Position numbers and translations under genes: made by a program. From the NCBI GenBank assembly GCA_016271365.2, contig CM057459.1, forward strand, positions 489,379,501 through 489,443,500: a stretch of 64,000 bases of DNA, given 5' to 3'. The number at the start of each line of letters is the position of its first letter. The stretch's first letter is position 1. Shown one piece after another: positions 47,641 to 59,519 of the stretch. The notes under the pieces were generated by a model. It ran no database searches. It was given only the letters and a program-made list of their open reading frames with translations, and was not told where the DNA came from. Source of the stretch: Neoceratodus forsteri (taxonomy: Eukaryota; Chordata; Ceratodontiformes; Ceratodontidae).

Positions 47641-48240
47641 AATTCACCTAAATTTGCTAATTTAATACCCCCCCTTCTAATTTCCAATTCTCAATAGAGA
47701 GCTAACTTCATAAATTGTGGATTTGATCTCTTCAGCAGAGAAGTGGGGACCCTAGGCGAAGCTTGTAAATTACTATGGGATTGGTGGTTGTGTGGTACAG
47801 AAATTAGCTGTATGCTGTGTGGAAGCTCTGTTCAGTGACGTCTTATGAAGAGAGAGTTGATGAGTAGTCTCTGCTTGACTGTGTGATCTAGAAAGCCTTT
47901 ATAAGTACTCTAAACATATTTCTTGGAACCAAATCACTCAGTATAATTATCAAGAGTGCTTTGTGCAGCTACTGTATGTTTCCATTGTTTGTTTGTAGTT
48001 TTGCATATTATTTAGTTTAAAGTAATGGTTTCATTAGTAGTTTTGTTTTGTCCATTGAAGCATTGCTGTGTGGGGGAAGAGGGCTGTTCTAGTGAGCAAG
48101 AATGGAAGCCCTGTGATAACTAGTCTAATTTGTTTTCCTCAGTGTTTCTTGATTATTTTGTCTGTAGTCTGTCATTTGTCGTTTTACTTTTGTAGTACAG
48201 TTTTTGTTTTAAGTGAATCATTTTTTGTTATTCTGCTACT
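47641..48240. other. No gene seen
   Basis: T-rich non-coding sequence. Confidence 0.45.
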
Positions 48241-48419
48241 ACATTGATTGTAGTTTGTAGGGCTGCATGGGCGGAGCCCTACAGTCCTTTTGGTAGGACT
48301 ACAAGAAAAGCAGCTTGCGAATGAACAACCTCATAAGGTGCCAAAAGTCCCTTCCATGTCTCTGCACCATAAACCACTTTGTCCCTGTGCACTACTTTTT
48401 TGTGTACCCAACCTGGCAA

Positions 48420-49140
48420 CCTGAAGGAACTCTGTTTCTGTACAAATATCCCACAGAGCTCATGCAGCAGCCTACTTTCTGTATCTCTACATCTCTAGCA
48501 AGCTGATGCTCCATCAGGCTGATTTCTTGCTTTCAAGATGATTTCCGTGAGAAGAATTAGCACCATGATCTGTGGGGTAAGATTATTTTTTTTAGCTTCC
48601 CTTACTGTGCAGCCTCCTTTCTTTACCTCTACATCTGTAGCAGGCTGATGCTTCCTGAGGCTGATTTTTCACTTTCAGGCTGATTTCCCTGAAAACAGTT
48701 AGCACCATGATCTGTGGGGTAAGATACTTTTTTTAGTTTTCCTTACTGTGTAGACCTAGCCTACTCCTTTTACTTTTATTATACTCCTAAAACCGATGTA
48801 TGGAGCTCACTCAGCAGCCTCTTCCCCAAACTTAAATATATAATTTAGAGACTGTTGCTCCGTGTGTCCTGCAATTTACCTACACACTTTTAATGACAGT
48901 TGTTTTATTTTAAATAGCAGGAACATTTGTTTTAATTAAATTAACCTTGTCAACCACTCATTGGCAGCTTTTCAGTACAAACATCCCACAGAGCTCATCC
49001 AGGAGCAGACTGTTTTCTGTATCTCTACATCACTAGCAGGCTGATGCTTTGTGAGGCTGATTTCTCGCTTTCACACTGATTTCTCTAAGAAAAAACATTA
49101 GCACCATGACCTTAGAAGTAAGATAAGTTTTTTTGCTTCC
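48420..49140. repeat. Tandem repeat, ~142-bp unit, three copies
   Basis: CTCTACATCTCTAGCAAGCTGATGC near 48485 recurs (with changes) about 142 bases later and again near 49022. Each copy is followed by GAGGCTGATTT, TTAGCACCATGA and a poly(T)/CTTCCCTTACT block. Copies two and three are separated by unrelated AT-rich sequence. Confidence 0.7.
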
Positions 49141-49439
49141 CTTACTTACAGTCTGCAAAGAAAATCTTTTTTTTTTTTTGTGGAGTTTCTTTATGCTCCC
49201 CATGATCAGGGCATCCCTCGGTGTCCAGTGATATGGGAGACTCCAACTGAGCGACTCAATATGAGCAACTCAGTTTGAGCACCTATATGAAGAATGACTT
49301 GTACAGCATAGCGAGAGTCAGTAACAGCTCCATTTACAGGAGAAAACAGCAAAATGATAACTGCAGCGAGTGGACGCATGCAATGACTCTGCTAGGAAGT
49401 TCTTTTGTGGCAGGATATGGAAGGGCATTTGGCCAGGGA

Positions 49440-49580
49440 TTGCTGAGCTGGCCATGTGGTGCAGTGGAGTCACTGGATGCCTGTGGTGCAGCAGGACTTG
49501 GGTTCAGAGCCACATGGAGAGCAATACTATTGTTAGGTATTCTGTAGTTGTACTTGTATTTTTATTTTTTTTTTTATGAA
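49440..49580 (+). mobile_element. Possible tRNA-derived SINE fragment
   Basis: A-box-like TGGTGCAGTGG at 49457-49467 and B-box-like GGTTCAGAGCC at 49501-49511 lie 33 bases apart, normal for a polymerase III promoter. A T-rich tail ends near 49575. The secondary structure is not a clean cloverleaf, so it is not a functional tRNA. Confidence 0.4.
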
Positions 49581-49599
49581 TCACATTCCTCGTGCTCAC

Positions 49600-50620
49600 G
49601 GAATGGCTCCCCTCCCATGTTTGCCTCCCTCCCCCAGTATCCACTCACCATGGAGTTGAGCATCTTTATTTTCAGAGTTGTGGGGGGCTATGAAATGTAG
49701 ATCCTGTTGTTATTTAATGTTCACCGACTTTGTATTCAGCATCGTGCTGATCACCTATTTTGTTTTCAGCGATAAGCACTTGCCGATATGGGAATCGCTA
49801 CTTAGTCTTTCCTATAAACATGTAGAACCGCATCTCTCAGAGGTGATCTCTTGGTCTGATGCTCTACTCCCCTATTTGAAGCCTTCTCCCCTCCAACACC
49901 CCTCCACTGGACTCTCCAGCCTCCCGGATAACCCTCCCCCCGGGGGAGGGCCCACCTCTCATACCTGGTGGTCTTTTCTGAGATTAGAGGGTTCGTCCAG
50001 TGAGAGGCTCAGCCAGCCATTGAGGAGGTGGCCCAGCATTGGGGATGTGGGTGCAGTTCACTGGATCCATCATCACCTCCCTAGACCAAGGGGAGTTTTC
50101 TATTGCTGATTGCCCCTGGAGCTTGGACATGCAATGACGTCAGTGGCACTTGCATGCCAACGTCCACCACAGCTCTTCCCCCACATCTAATGGCATCAGA
50201 AGTTCCTTGCACTGCCCCCACATATCATCAGATGCCACCCAGGAGTGGTGTACACCCCTTGATCCCTCCCAGGAAGGGAGAGCAGTCCTCTGGATGCTCA
50301 GTCCCTTTCCTCCCTGCAGACCCCCGGCGATCCAAGTTTATTCCTGAACCTGGGTCACTGGCATGCCCTCAGCGCTGCTGGGCCAGCTGGCTGCAAAGAA
50401 ATTTAACCTTGCACATTCCCCAAATAAATTCACAAGAGGATTAAACAAAGAATGATTACAGAGTGCTGAGAGAGGAACGGAGTTTACACTCCGCGCTTGC
50501 ACTGTTTCAGCCTGACTCTTATCTGTTATACCTGAAGCTCAACATTAAAATGTGCCCAGATTAGCCTGAAAATTAAATGCAGTTCAGCTAACAACAAGCG
50601 GCATTCTGCCCTGGCAAGGG
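49600..50620. other. No gene seen; GC-richer island
   Basis: Two adjoining plus-strand frames (49678-50109, 50103-50444) are open but proline/serine-rich with no domain or splice support. Confidence 0.4.
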
Positions 50621-50629
50621 TGCTGAGGA

Positions 50630-51042
50630 CCAGTACTTACAGTATTTGAAATTCTTATGTGCACTATTCCAGATGCCAGTATTTCAGTTTATACAATCTA
50701 ACCAATTTGAATTTCATGTTTCCACTTTCAAACAAATGAGCAAAAGAGCTTAGGCTAGTCACATGACTGACAGACAGGTCAGTTCATTAATAGTTCATAT
50801 GTGTTGTAGAAAATAGCAAGGTTACTTCAGAAACTGTGTTCAAGGATATTAAAGCTGCGGTGGCGTCCAGTTCAAATAACCTGTCTTGAAAATCCTGATT
50901 TCAATCAAGTCATGAGCCTAAGCTCTTTTGTGTGTTTGTTTGAAAGTGGAGCCGAAGTTCCAATTGGTTAGACTGTGTAAACTGAAATATTGGTGTTTGG
51001 AATGGTGCACATAAATTCAAATAAATTGTCAATGGACTGGCT
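50630..51042. mobile_element. Foldback element with ~135-bp arms
   Basis: TATTTCAGTTTATACA near 50680 faces TGTAAACTGAAATA near 50975; CCACTTTCAAACAAA faces TTTGTTTGAAAGTGG; AAAAGAGCTTAGGCT faces AGCCTAAGCTCTTTT. The loop is about 150 bp. No target duplication resolved. Confidence 0.75.
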
Positions 51043-51779
51043 TAGTTTGTAAAAGTGTAGTGTAAGCCTTGTGATGAGCTTCAGGCCTTATAAGCAGAGG
51101 TCTGGCAGTGAAGTCAAAGAAACCTATCTTTTAGACTGAGATACTGGCATTTTCTTGAAAAAAAAAATTAATGGCCAACATAATAGTATAACAAGCACAG
51201 AAAATTAGGAGTTTGTATGTGAAGCAATCATAAGCACCATGCAGAATTTGCATAGTTTTACACTGTAATGTAAAAAGACTGAATGACTGCCACACCTCTT
51301 TTGCATGAACTGAATGTTTACCTAATACTTCCTGAGAGGCTGATTATCAAATTCTCTCTCTCCTCCCCCACCTGTCCTCCAGTCCCTTGTCACTTAGGTG
51401 GGAAGCTGAAAGGTGATCTTGCCTTCACACTTCAACTCCATCTGTGCAGGCTGCTTAGAATGTGTTCTGTAGGTGTGGTGGGAACAATGTTAACCTATGC
51501 TCTCAGTACCGTCCCTGTGGATTCTTGTCTTGTAAGGGTCATTTTTTTTTTTTAATTGTACAATGTCCACAGTAGTTAGCCCTAAAGCTGCCTGGCAGAG
51601 GGGATCACATTATGTGCAGAGTTGACAGTTCATACAAATTGCTGCTGGCTGCAGAGTGCCTGAGAAGGGAGAGAAAGAGAATGAAAACAAGCCTTTGTCA
51701 ATGCCGAATGTTGTTGCACTGGTATTGGCAGTGGGAGTGGCGTAGCTAGAGACACATAGTGCTGTGATTTTGTGAATGT

Positions 51780-53380
51780 GTGTCAAAAGGTGGTTTTGCA
51801 CAGCGAGCATGCCACTGTCCGCCACAGCTGCAGAAACACGTTTTGGGCAGGCTGTGAAAAATGGCAGCTGGACTGTTGATAAAGAGATGTGCACAAATGC
51901 CAGTGGTGAAAATGTGTCATGAAAATATTGCAGATTGACGAAGTTACAAGAATGCGTGGAAACTGCGCAATGCACGCTTGCAACACAGTCATTGTATGGA
52001 GTTTTGGCACCAAATGTTCAACATAGGCATTTTAGGACCTCTGCTCATGAACAGTGTCACCGTCATTTCCTCAAACTGTCCCAAAAACTGATTTCACACA
52101 GCGGCCGTGCAATTCTGTGCCGGATGTGCGAAAACACATTTCAGGCAGCTGGAGTGTTCATAAGGAGGTATGGAAAATGCCAGTGATGAACAGCTGGAGT
52201 GAAAGTATTACAAATTCAGAAAGTCATTAGCGTTCTTGCAAACTGCACAACGCACGCTTGTAACACAGTCATTTTATGGAGCATGGTCACCAAATTTTCA
52301 ACACAGGCATTTTAGGACCTCTGCTCATGAACAGTGTCACTGTCATTTTCGTAATGTGTCCCAAACACTGATTTTGCTCAGCGAACACGCTATTGTGCCC
52401 CGAAAGTGCGAAAACACATTTTGGCAAGGATGTGAAAAATGACAGCTGTACAGTTCACAAGAAGGTGTAGTAAAATGGCAAATTTGAAAATCTGGTGTGA
52501 AAATATTGTGAATGCGCTAAGTTACGAGCGTGCATTGCACAGTTGCTATGTACCTTGTAAAACAGTCCTTTTATGGAGTATTGTCACCAAATTTTCAACA
52601 CAGGCATTTTAGGACCTCTGCACATGAACAGTATCACTGTCATTTTTGTAATGTGTCCCGAGCACTGATTTCACACAGCTACCACGCTATTCTGCGCCGG
52701 AAGTGTGAAAACACATTTCAGCAAAGATGTGAAAAATGACAGCTGTACAGTTCACAAGAAGGTGTGGTAAAATGCCAATGTTGAGAATGTGGCATGAAAA
52801 TATTGCAAATGCGCTAACTTACGAGCGTGCATTGCGCAGTTGCTATGCACGCTTGTAAAACAGTCATTTTATGGAGTATTGTCACCAAATTTTCAACACA
52901 GGCATTTTAGGACTTCTGCTCATGAATAGTGTCACTGTCATTTTTGTAATGTGTCCCGAACACTGATTTCACACAGCTACCATGCTATTCTGCTCTGTAA
53001 GTGCGAAAACACATTTTGGGCAGGATGTGAAAAATGACAGCTGTACGGCTCACAAGAAGGTGTGGTAAAATGCCAATGTTGAGAATCTGGAATGAAAATA
53101 GTGTGAATACTCTAACTTATGAGCGTGCGTTGTGCAGTTGCTATGCACACTCGTAAAAGTCATTTTTTGGATTTTTCCCACCAAACTTGCAACATAGGCT
53201 CTTTGAGAGCCCCTCTCATGAACAGTAGCACTGTCATTTCATTACTCAGTCCTGAAAGGTGATTCTGGCCAGTGACTGCGAAATCACCTTTTGGGACCAA
53301 ATAATGCCATGACAGTGCAAGAATTCATGAGAAGTGGTCCCAAAAACCCCATGTTGAAAATTCTCAAAAATGCCCAAGAT
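51780..53380. repeat. Palindromic tandem array (family A), ~297-bp unit, about five units
   Basis: The mark AGGCATTTTAGGAC starts at 52025, 52305, 52602 and 52900, with a diverged copy near 53196: units of 280, 297, 298 and about 296 bp. Inside each unit CATGAACAGTGTCACTGTCA faces TGACAGCTGTACAGTTCACA, so a unit is itself an imperfect hairpin. It is related to the array at 10.4-11.3 kb. Confidence 0.85.
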
Positions 53381-53660
53381 ATGCATTAAAGTTGAAAAAC
53401 CCCAATTCATTCCATTATACAGCTTACCAGCATTTCCTCAGTTCGCAGTCTGCTTTGAAGAGTGCAGACGTGTTCCCGGTCCACAGAAGATCGCCGTGCC
53501 AGATTCCGGAGGTAAGTATGGGGTGAGGGGTGAAGGAGGCAGGTGTGCAGTGGGTGGGTGGGTGGGGAGGGGCATCGAGACTACAAGGGACCGCTTTTAA
53601 TTTTACAGGTGAAAAAAACAGAATAAAACATTGCGGGACAGTTTTCCTTTTGAGGCATTT

Positions 53661-54050
53661 GGCATGCTGGGGTGGGATCCCAGCATGCCACCTAACTGTT
53701 TTGGGGGGTGTGCAGTACCGATGGGGATTGGGCACCCTAGTCGGCACACAACATGGGGAGGAGGAATTAATGCCAACGGAACTGGGCACTCCTGTCGGGA
53801 AAGAAAGAAAGCGGAAGTGGAACCGAGGGGATTGGGGCACCCTTCGGCATTCAACAATTGGGTTTATGCTGATGGGGAGTGGCCTCCCCATCAGCACACA
53901 AAGATAGTGGCGAGCGTGAGCCGAGGGGGATTGGGCACCCCTCGGCATTCAACAATTGGGGTTATGCCGACGGGAGTGGGCTCCCCATCGGCACACAAAG
54001 ACAGCGGGAGGGGTTAACCGACAGGGGATTGGGCTACCCAGTTGGTAGAC
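53661..54050. repeat. GC-rich ~100-bp tandem repeats with a hairpin in each unit
   Basis: The unit mark ATTGGGGCACCCTTCGGCATTC (53831) recurs at 53930. Stems: GGCATGCTGGG / CCCAGCATGCC (53661-53689, perfect), GCTGATGGGGA / TCCCCATCAGC (53868-53895, perfect) and GCCGACGGGAG / CTCCCCATCGGC near 53968-53993. More diverged units lie upstream from about 53715. Long frames here follow from GC content. Confidence 0.75.
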
Positions 54051-54397
54051 GCGGCGGCTGCCCGCCGGGCCGACTATGCACATAATGGTGGCGAAGCATG
54101 GCAAGAAAAGGACCGCTGCAGCTGACGAGCTTTGCTTGGATTGCAGCAGACCTTTTCTTAGATGTGCTTGCCCCATTATGTATGCATGGTGTGGTGCCGG
54201 CAGGCAGGCTGATTGGGCAATGCGGGACGCACCTACTGGTGCGTGCCCTACATTTGCCGAACAGCGACCGTGCCTCCAAATCCCCACTGCCATAAGATGT
54301 TGGCTGCGCACGGGCGCCAACATAAAAAAATGGGAGTCAGTGAAGCAGCGGGTTAATGACAGAAGATATGTAAGCATTACACCATGACAAAGGAGGC

Positions 54398-54488
54398 TTC
54401 TATTGGGGAATTAATGCATCATTGGGGGGTTGTGGCACAAGGCCAAGTGCCTACAACCAGCCAATCATGCATTAATTCCCCAGTAGAA
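54398..54488. other. Hairpin with 28-bp arms (two mismatches)
   Basis: TTCTATTGGGGAATTAATGC at 54398 faces GCATTAATTCCCCAGTAGAA ending at 54488. The loop itself contains GGTTGTGGCAC / GTGCCTACAACC, so almost the entire 91 bases can pair. Confidence 0.85.
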
Positions 54489-55240
54489 CCCTCTTTTGAA
54501 GTGGCTTAATGCACTTGTAACATGGCAAATGCAATTCAAAAAATTATGTTTGCAGTCATTTATTCAGAGGTATAAAAAAGAAACACTTTCAGTGAGTTTG
54601 AAAGTCTTTACTGTGCTGTTTCAATATGAAAGCTGATAACACTGATAACATTTGTTAATATTGTGGAGGAGCAATTGTCACCTACAGATATAAACACTTT
54701 GATTTGAAGTAGTATGGTTTTCTACATATGTAACACATTTTTAAACTTCACAAATATTACTGGTACAATAGCTAGGACACTTGAAAAATCTATAGAATGC
54801 TGCTCTTTTCTGGTGCATTGCAGTCTGGGACTGAAACTTTTACTTATTTGCATTCAATTTACTTCAACTGAGGGTCTCTTACGAACAGCGCGAGCTGCAA
54901 ACAGTGCAAGTTGTGGTACAAAACCTTTTTTTAACACATTAGTAAACATTTTTTCTCTTACCACAAACTACAACTCTGGATTAACTTGTAAACAACTACA
55001 GAGACATTGAATCAGGATAACAGGTATCATTAGAAATGGACATGCACTTCGGTTTTAAGGGGTATCTTGCTTTTCAGAACTGTAGTAATTAAAATTTACT
55101 GGGCCATGTACTATGAAGTGGCTGACATTAAATGGGCTGCTACTCATAGAAGAAAAAGTTGTTGGAGTGCTCTGATTTTCATTATTCTGTTTTGCTTCAA
55201 CTATGGATTCCTGGCTATCACAACTATGTGTTTTTTCTGC
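54489..55240. other. No gene recognised
   Basis: AT-rich; may include the 3' non-coding part of the Crypton-type element that follows on the minus strand. Confidence 0.4.
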
Positions 55241-55258
55241 TGTTATGTGTTGCTGCTT

Positions 55259-55770
55259 TTATTCTGGCTTTTTCCTGGCACACTGAGAAACATTGATACA
55301 CAGCTTAGTTGGGATTTCTTTTGAAGATTCACTTCTACTTTTCTTTTTGTCTTTACTGCTGCTGAGAGATAATATTTCAGACCACTTCTTCCTGTCATTT
55401 TGAGATGGTGACCAGTAATTTCTTTGGCTGGCCTCACATCTATGCCTTGTGACTGACATGATCACTCTAGCTGCAAGACCAGCCTCAGACAGAATCTGTA
55501 CTGTTGTCCTGAGAATGGAATGGTTGGTATATCTCAGACTGAGTTCGGCATCTGTAGAAATTTGCACCATCATGTCACTGAGATAATTTTGGCCCATTGG
55601 CTGTTTGTTGTACCAGTGCTCTTTTTTAGCTAAGACAGGTTGAGGGAACCTCAAAGGGTGTAAATGGAAAGTGGGTGTGTTTGGTAGGCATCTAGCTATG
55701 TATTCTTTAAAGAGAGCTACTGGACAGTTGGCAGACTCTGCTTGGGAGTAAAGGACACCTCTAAATACTT
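55259..55770 (-). pseudogene. Crypton-type tyrosine recombinase-like gene, C-terminal part (after LINE insertion)
   Basis: Cryptons move with a tyrosine recombinase; the QRICH1/ZMYM-type host domain (DUF3504) descends from them. The minus strand reads NCPVALFKEYIARCLPNTPT, then HWYNKQPMGQNYLSDMM, RYTNHSILRTTVQ (NHS..R box), IMSVTRHRCEASQRNYW (GH-like box with a possible Tyr), and ends in a Lys/Ser-rich tail. The spacing matches the family closely. The part before FRGVLY is missing here and is found beyond 59.5 kb. The 55259-55654 stretch is open with no stop. Whether the recombinase residues are functional cannot be judged from sequence. Confidence 0.75.
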
Positions 55771-55961
55771 GTTTGTTGGTTTCATTTCATTTCATATCAT
55801 TTTTATTTTTATACTGAATGATCTGTGGGCAAAGCCCATTTTCACAGATGACCAGTGTAACAAAGGCAGACAACATTCAAAACATGCACATTATTTCAAG
55901 TACAAAAGACAAATAAATACATACGATCATATAAAAGTCAATTATAACATTTACATTCTGA

Positions 55962-57694
55962 GGGCCAGATATTCAAAACTTTGCGCCGGGCAAAAAAACG
56001 TTTGTGTAGGTTTAGAGCGGGATTAGCGCAGGGCTGCTATATTCAAAAGGCCAAATAGCACGGGCAAACTGCACTAGCACCGGGCAAAATCATAATGTAT
56101 GCAAGGGGCACACTGACATGAATACAGGCGCAATGCTATATTCAGCGACTAGCGCCACGCAAAGTGGTTTTGCGTGACTTAGTGCGACACTTAGCGCGGT
56201 GCACATTACCGCCCAGGAAAAGGTAATCTTAACCTTGGGCAATCAGCTTTGCGCGGTGTTTGTGCAGCTTTGCGCGTGGCTTTGTGTGACCCTGACAAAT
56301 AAATATTACACATAGACAAAGCCAAACATAGAGGAAGCATGCTGCTAACTGATGGCATCACAATGATGCCATCATCTGCCACTAGTCCCAGCCATACCGG
56401 GCAGTAAGTGGTGACCCTGCCACCATTGGACAGCATGGCAGTGTGGACATACAGCACACACCTGCAGGCCACTCTTCTGTGGACACCAACAGATGCCAGC
56501 ACACACATGCAGCACTGTGGGCATTGAGGATGTTGAGGGGAGAGCGTATGGGTGGCCAGGCTATGCCACAGACCAGGTGTGGCCACAAGGCTGGGACACA
56601 TCATGCAGTGCACATGGGTCAGTATTGGGCATACCCCAACACCAGTGTGCCTTTCTGATAATATATGCCCCCCCGGCCACATACTGCACAACTGTATAGC
56701 TGCCACAGCACACAAAGCTGGACATGTATATGTCACTGTGAGCATCCCATGCCAGAGGTGCAGCATCTGTGGGTCACACAACAGCGTAACAGTAATGTCC
56801 ACTATCAGTAAACATCTGCAGGTTGGGCCTCTCACTGTGTATAGTGCAGTCATCATCACTGCCCTACACACCATAGGCATTGCTGTGTCCACACACTACT
56901 GGCCCCCTTGCTACTGTAGTGTCTGCTGTGCACTGTAGCATGACCTACAGTGTGACAGGTGCATGCAGCACCACCTCCATCTGTGCCTATGCTGTGTTGT
57001 CCCAGTACAGCTGCAGGCAGCAGCGCATGTGAAAGTACAGTGTTCAAAACTGTATAATATTCCCCAAACTGTTAGCGCAGCATTAACATGTTTGCGCAGG
57101 TTTACGCAGGGCTAAACTGTTAGCCCGGTGCAAACTGCATGCAAATCAGGGCATAATGAGATGCTAATCTGGATGTTTGCCCAGAGACTACCTAAGTAGA
57201 CTCATTTGCATGTCACTTTTGAATGTGGCAAAGTTTAGCGCTGGGCAAACATGTTTGCACCGGGCTAATGGTTTAGCCCTGCGCTAAACCTGCGCAAACA
57301 TGTTAGCGCTGCACAAACAGTTCGGGGAATATTTTAGAGTTTTGCACACTGTACCTCCACAGACACTGCTGCTTGCAGCTGTACTGGGCCCATGCATTTG
57401 CTGGCACACACATTGGCCACATAGTTCACCTCTACCTACCTTCACATCGCTGTGCACTGTGTTCCTGTTGTGGTTTGCATTTCCTGGTTGCTATATTCAG
57501 AGCTGTCTTATTCCAGGGCTAAGTTTGCCCTGCACTCCCAGCCCAGTTTGCCCAGCCTCATTCCCATGCTATATTCAGAAGCTGTTTGCCCTGGGCTATT
57601 CCTTTTGAATATGGCTTGCTTTGTGCTCCTGGCGAAGTTTGTCTGCCGAGCAATACTAATTTAGCCCAGGGACAAAGTTTTGAATATCTGACCC
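55962..57694. mobile_element. Harbinger-like MITE, 1.73 kb, with TGA flanks
   Basis: The left end GGGCCAGATATTCAAAACTT (55962) mirrors the right end AGTTTTGAATATCTGACCC (ending 57694), with one mismatch over 22 bp. TGA lies immediately outside both ends (55959-55961 and 57695-57697). The terminus is near-identical to that of the Harbinger element at 30501. Subterminal sequence is rich in GCGC/GCCCGGTGC words. No transposase; the 56206-56892 frame has no domain. Confidence 0.8.
57001..57388. other. 388-bp foldback nested in the MITE
   Basis: CCCAGTACAGCTGCAGGCAG at 57001 faces CTTGCAGCTGTACTGGG ending 57388; AATATTCCCCAAACTGTTAG faces AACAGTTCGGGGAATATT; TTAACATGTTTGCGCAGG faces CCTGCGCAAACATGTTAG. 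Arms are about 150 bp with a ~90-bp loop. Confidence 0.8.
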
Positions 57695-58435
57695 TGAGTT
57701 TGTAAGCATATGACTCCTTAAAATTTTCTTAAAACTGGACAGTTTAGAACAGCTAACAATTATACTGGGGAGCTTGTTATAAAGAATACTAGGAGAGAAG
57801 GTTATGGAATTATACGCAAACCTAAGTATGATATAGAGGAACCATAAATGATGGTCTGCTTTTCATTCTCATGTTACATTGTAGTTAAAGGTAATTTTTA
57901 GAAAACAAGTGCTAATACTACTGGGAAACAGACCCAAATGAATTTTATGAAGGGGTAATAAAGAACAAAAATTAAAACAGTCTGTCAATGATAAACAATT
58001 GTATGTATTGTAGAGCAAACAGTGATGAGTAGATTTAGAATAACCTGTAACAAACTAAACAATACTGCTATAGGTTGGCCTTAGTTTAGCAAACATTCCC
58101 TCAGAAGTGAAGGAATATATGACTGAACCCTAGTCCAGCACTGACAGTAGTAATCTATGTGTTAACATATGTCTGACTTCTACTGTAAGATGTTTCCGTA
58201 TTCTAAAGAGGTAACCCAGTCTCCTATGCAACTTACTAATTAACTCAAAAATAAGATGCTCACAAGACAGATGAGAATTCAAAAACAGGCCCAAATACTT
58301 AAAAACCATCGCTTGCTCAGTTTGATTACCAAAATTATCAAAATGAGTAACTCAGAATCTGGTGATTTCTTAATACTTGAAAAAAAACATTGATTTGTTT
58401 TTCACTGAATGTAATACTAATTTATGTATTTCAAA

Positions 58436-59500
58436 TCATGCATGAAGAAGGCTAAATTCAGATTGCAATGTTCTTTGTAAAGATGGTAGGTGTTTTCCTG
58501 AATAAAAAAGAACCACATCGTCTGCATGTAAAATTAGCTTAACAAATAAAGAAAAAAGCAGGTGTCCCAAAATTGAGCCCTGGGGGGCCCCGCAACTTAG
58601 GGGTACCTTGTTAGAAATGATTCCATCTATTGAGGTTCTTTGATTCCTGCCAGAAAGGTAGTCCCTGAACCAGGCAACCACATCATCTGAAAAATGTACA
58701 GCCAGCAACAGTTTCAATAGCTCGGCATGGTCCACCAAATTGTATGCCTTGGTGAGGTCCATGAAGGCCTAGGTAACAAGTCTATCTTCACCTATTTCCC
58801 TGAAGACCCAGCCAGTGAACCTCCCCAATGCAGTCTCAGTGTTATGTTTAGGGCAGAAACCACGCTGAAACTCTGACCGCAATCCATAATTTTCATGATG
58901 CTCAGTCACCTGGTCAGATACCACCCTTTTCGATACCTTTGATAGATGAGCCAAAAGAGAGATTGGACAATAATTATTCAAATGTGTTTTACTTCCAGAT
59001 TTAAATATAGGTTTGACCAATGTACTCTTCCACCTACTTGGGAATACACCACTACATAATGAATGATTGGAAAGTTTAGTAAGTAATGGAGCAATTTGAT
59101 ATCCAATTCTCTTTAGGATCCTGTAGTCTAAACTATCAAAGCCTGTGCTGTGTTTAGGATTCATCTTAAGCATGTATTTATAAACATCTTTAGGTGAAAG
59201 ATAATGAAAGTAAAAACTGTGAACAGTGTTTTCAACCCTAACATTTTGATCACTGCAAGAGGCAGAGAAAACACCATTTAAATTTGTGACATTAGGTCTG
59301 AACCTCTCCAAGTCAGAGAAATGGCTGTTAAATATTTCAGCTATCTCTGAGGGATCCGATATCAATGAACCATCAACCTCAATAGAAAAACTATCCATAC
59401 CCTTTGACTTACCCAATATTGTGTTAAGAGTATTCCAAGTAGCTTTTGGATTTCCTTTAGCTTCTGTTAATTTCTCTCAAAAAAATTCTGTCTAACTAGC
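58436..59500 (-). pseudogene. L2-type LINE reverse transcriptase
   Basis: From about 59500 the minus strand reads a linker region then FSIEVDGSLISDPSEIAEIF, STGFDSLDYRILKRIG, WKSTLVKPIFKSGS, NNYCPISLLAHLSKV (RT blocks 1-2), QRGFCPKHNTETAL, MDLTKAYNLVDH (first catalytic Asp), APQGSILGHLLFSLFV (block 4) and LHADDVVLF (plus 58517-58528, both Asp kept). One stop near 58766 separates the two open pieces; the start and C-terminal side show further frame changes. The endonuclease domain is absent through 5' truncation. Confidence 0.85.
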
Positions 59501-59519
59501 TCTTATTGCAGTCTGACAC

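Larger units (their letters stand above)
55775..59510 (-). mobile_element. L2-type LINE, 5'-truncated, inserted in the Crypton-type gene
   Basis: The minus-strand 3' end is an (ATGAA)n tail (plus about 55785-55800), typical of L2-type ends. The 3' region is interrupted by a MITE (55962-57694). RT-coding sequence occupies about 58100-59500, including YLGLFLNSHLSCEHLIF near 58290 and the HADD active site. The 5' limit near 59510 is where Crypton-type coding resumes; no target duplication could be defined. Confidence 0.75.

Noticed and set aside
49457..49511. Functional tRNA gene
   Set aside because: A and B boxes are present but acceptor and anticodon stems do not pair; a SINE fragment fits better.
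48420..53380. CRISPR array
   Set aside because: Repeat units are 142-298 bp, diverged, without short identical repeats and unique spacers, and the DNA is eukaryotic.
53424..54387. Frames up to 174 residues in GC-rich DNA
   Set aside because: Overlap on both strands and follow the tandem units; no recognisable family.
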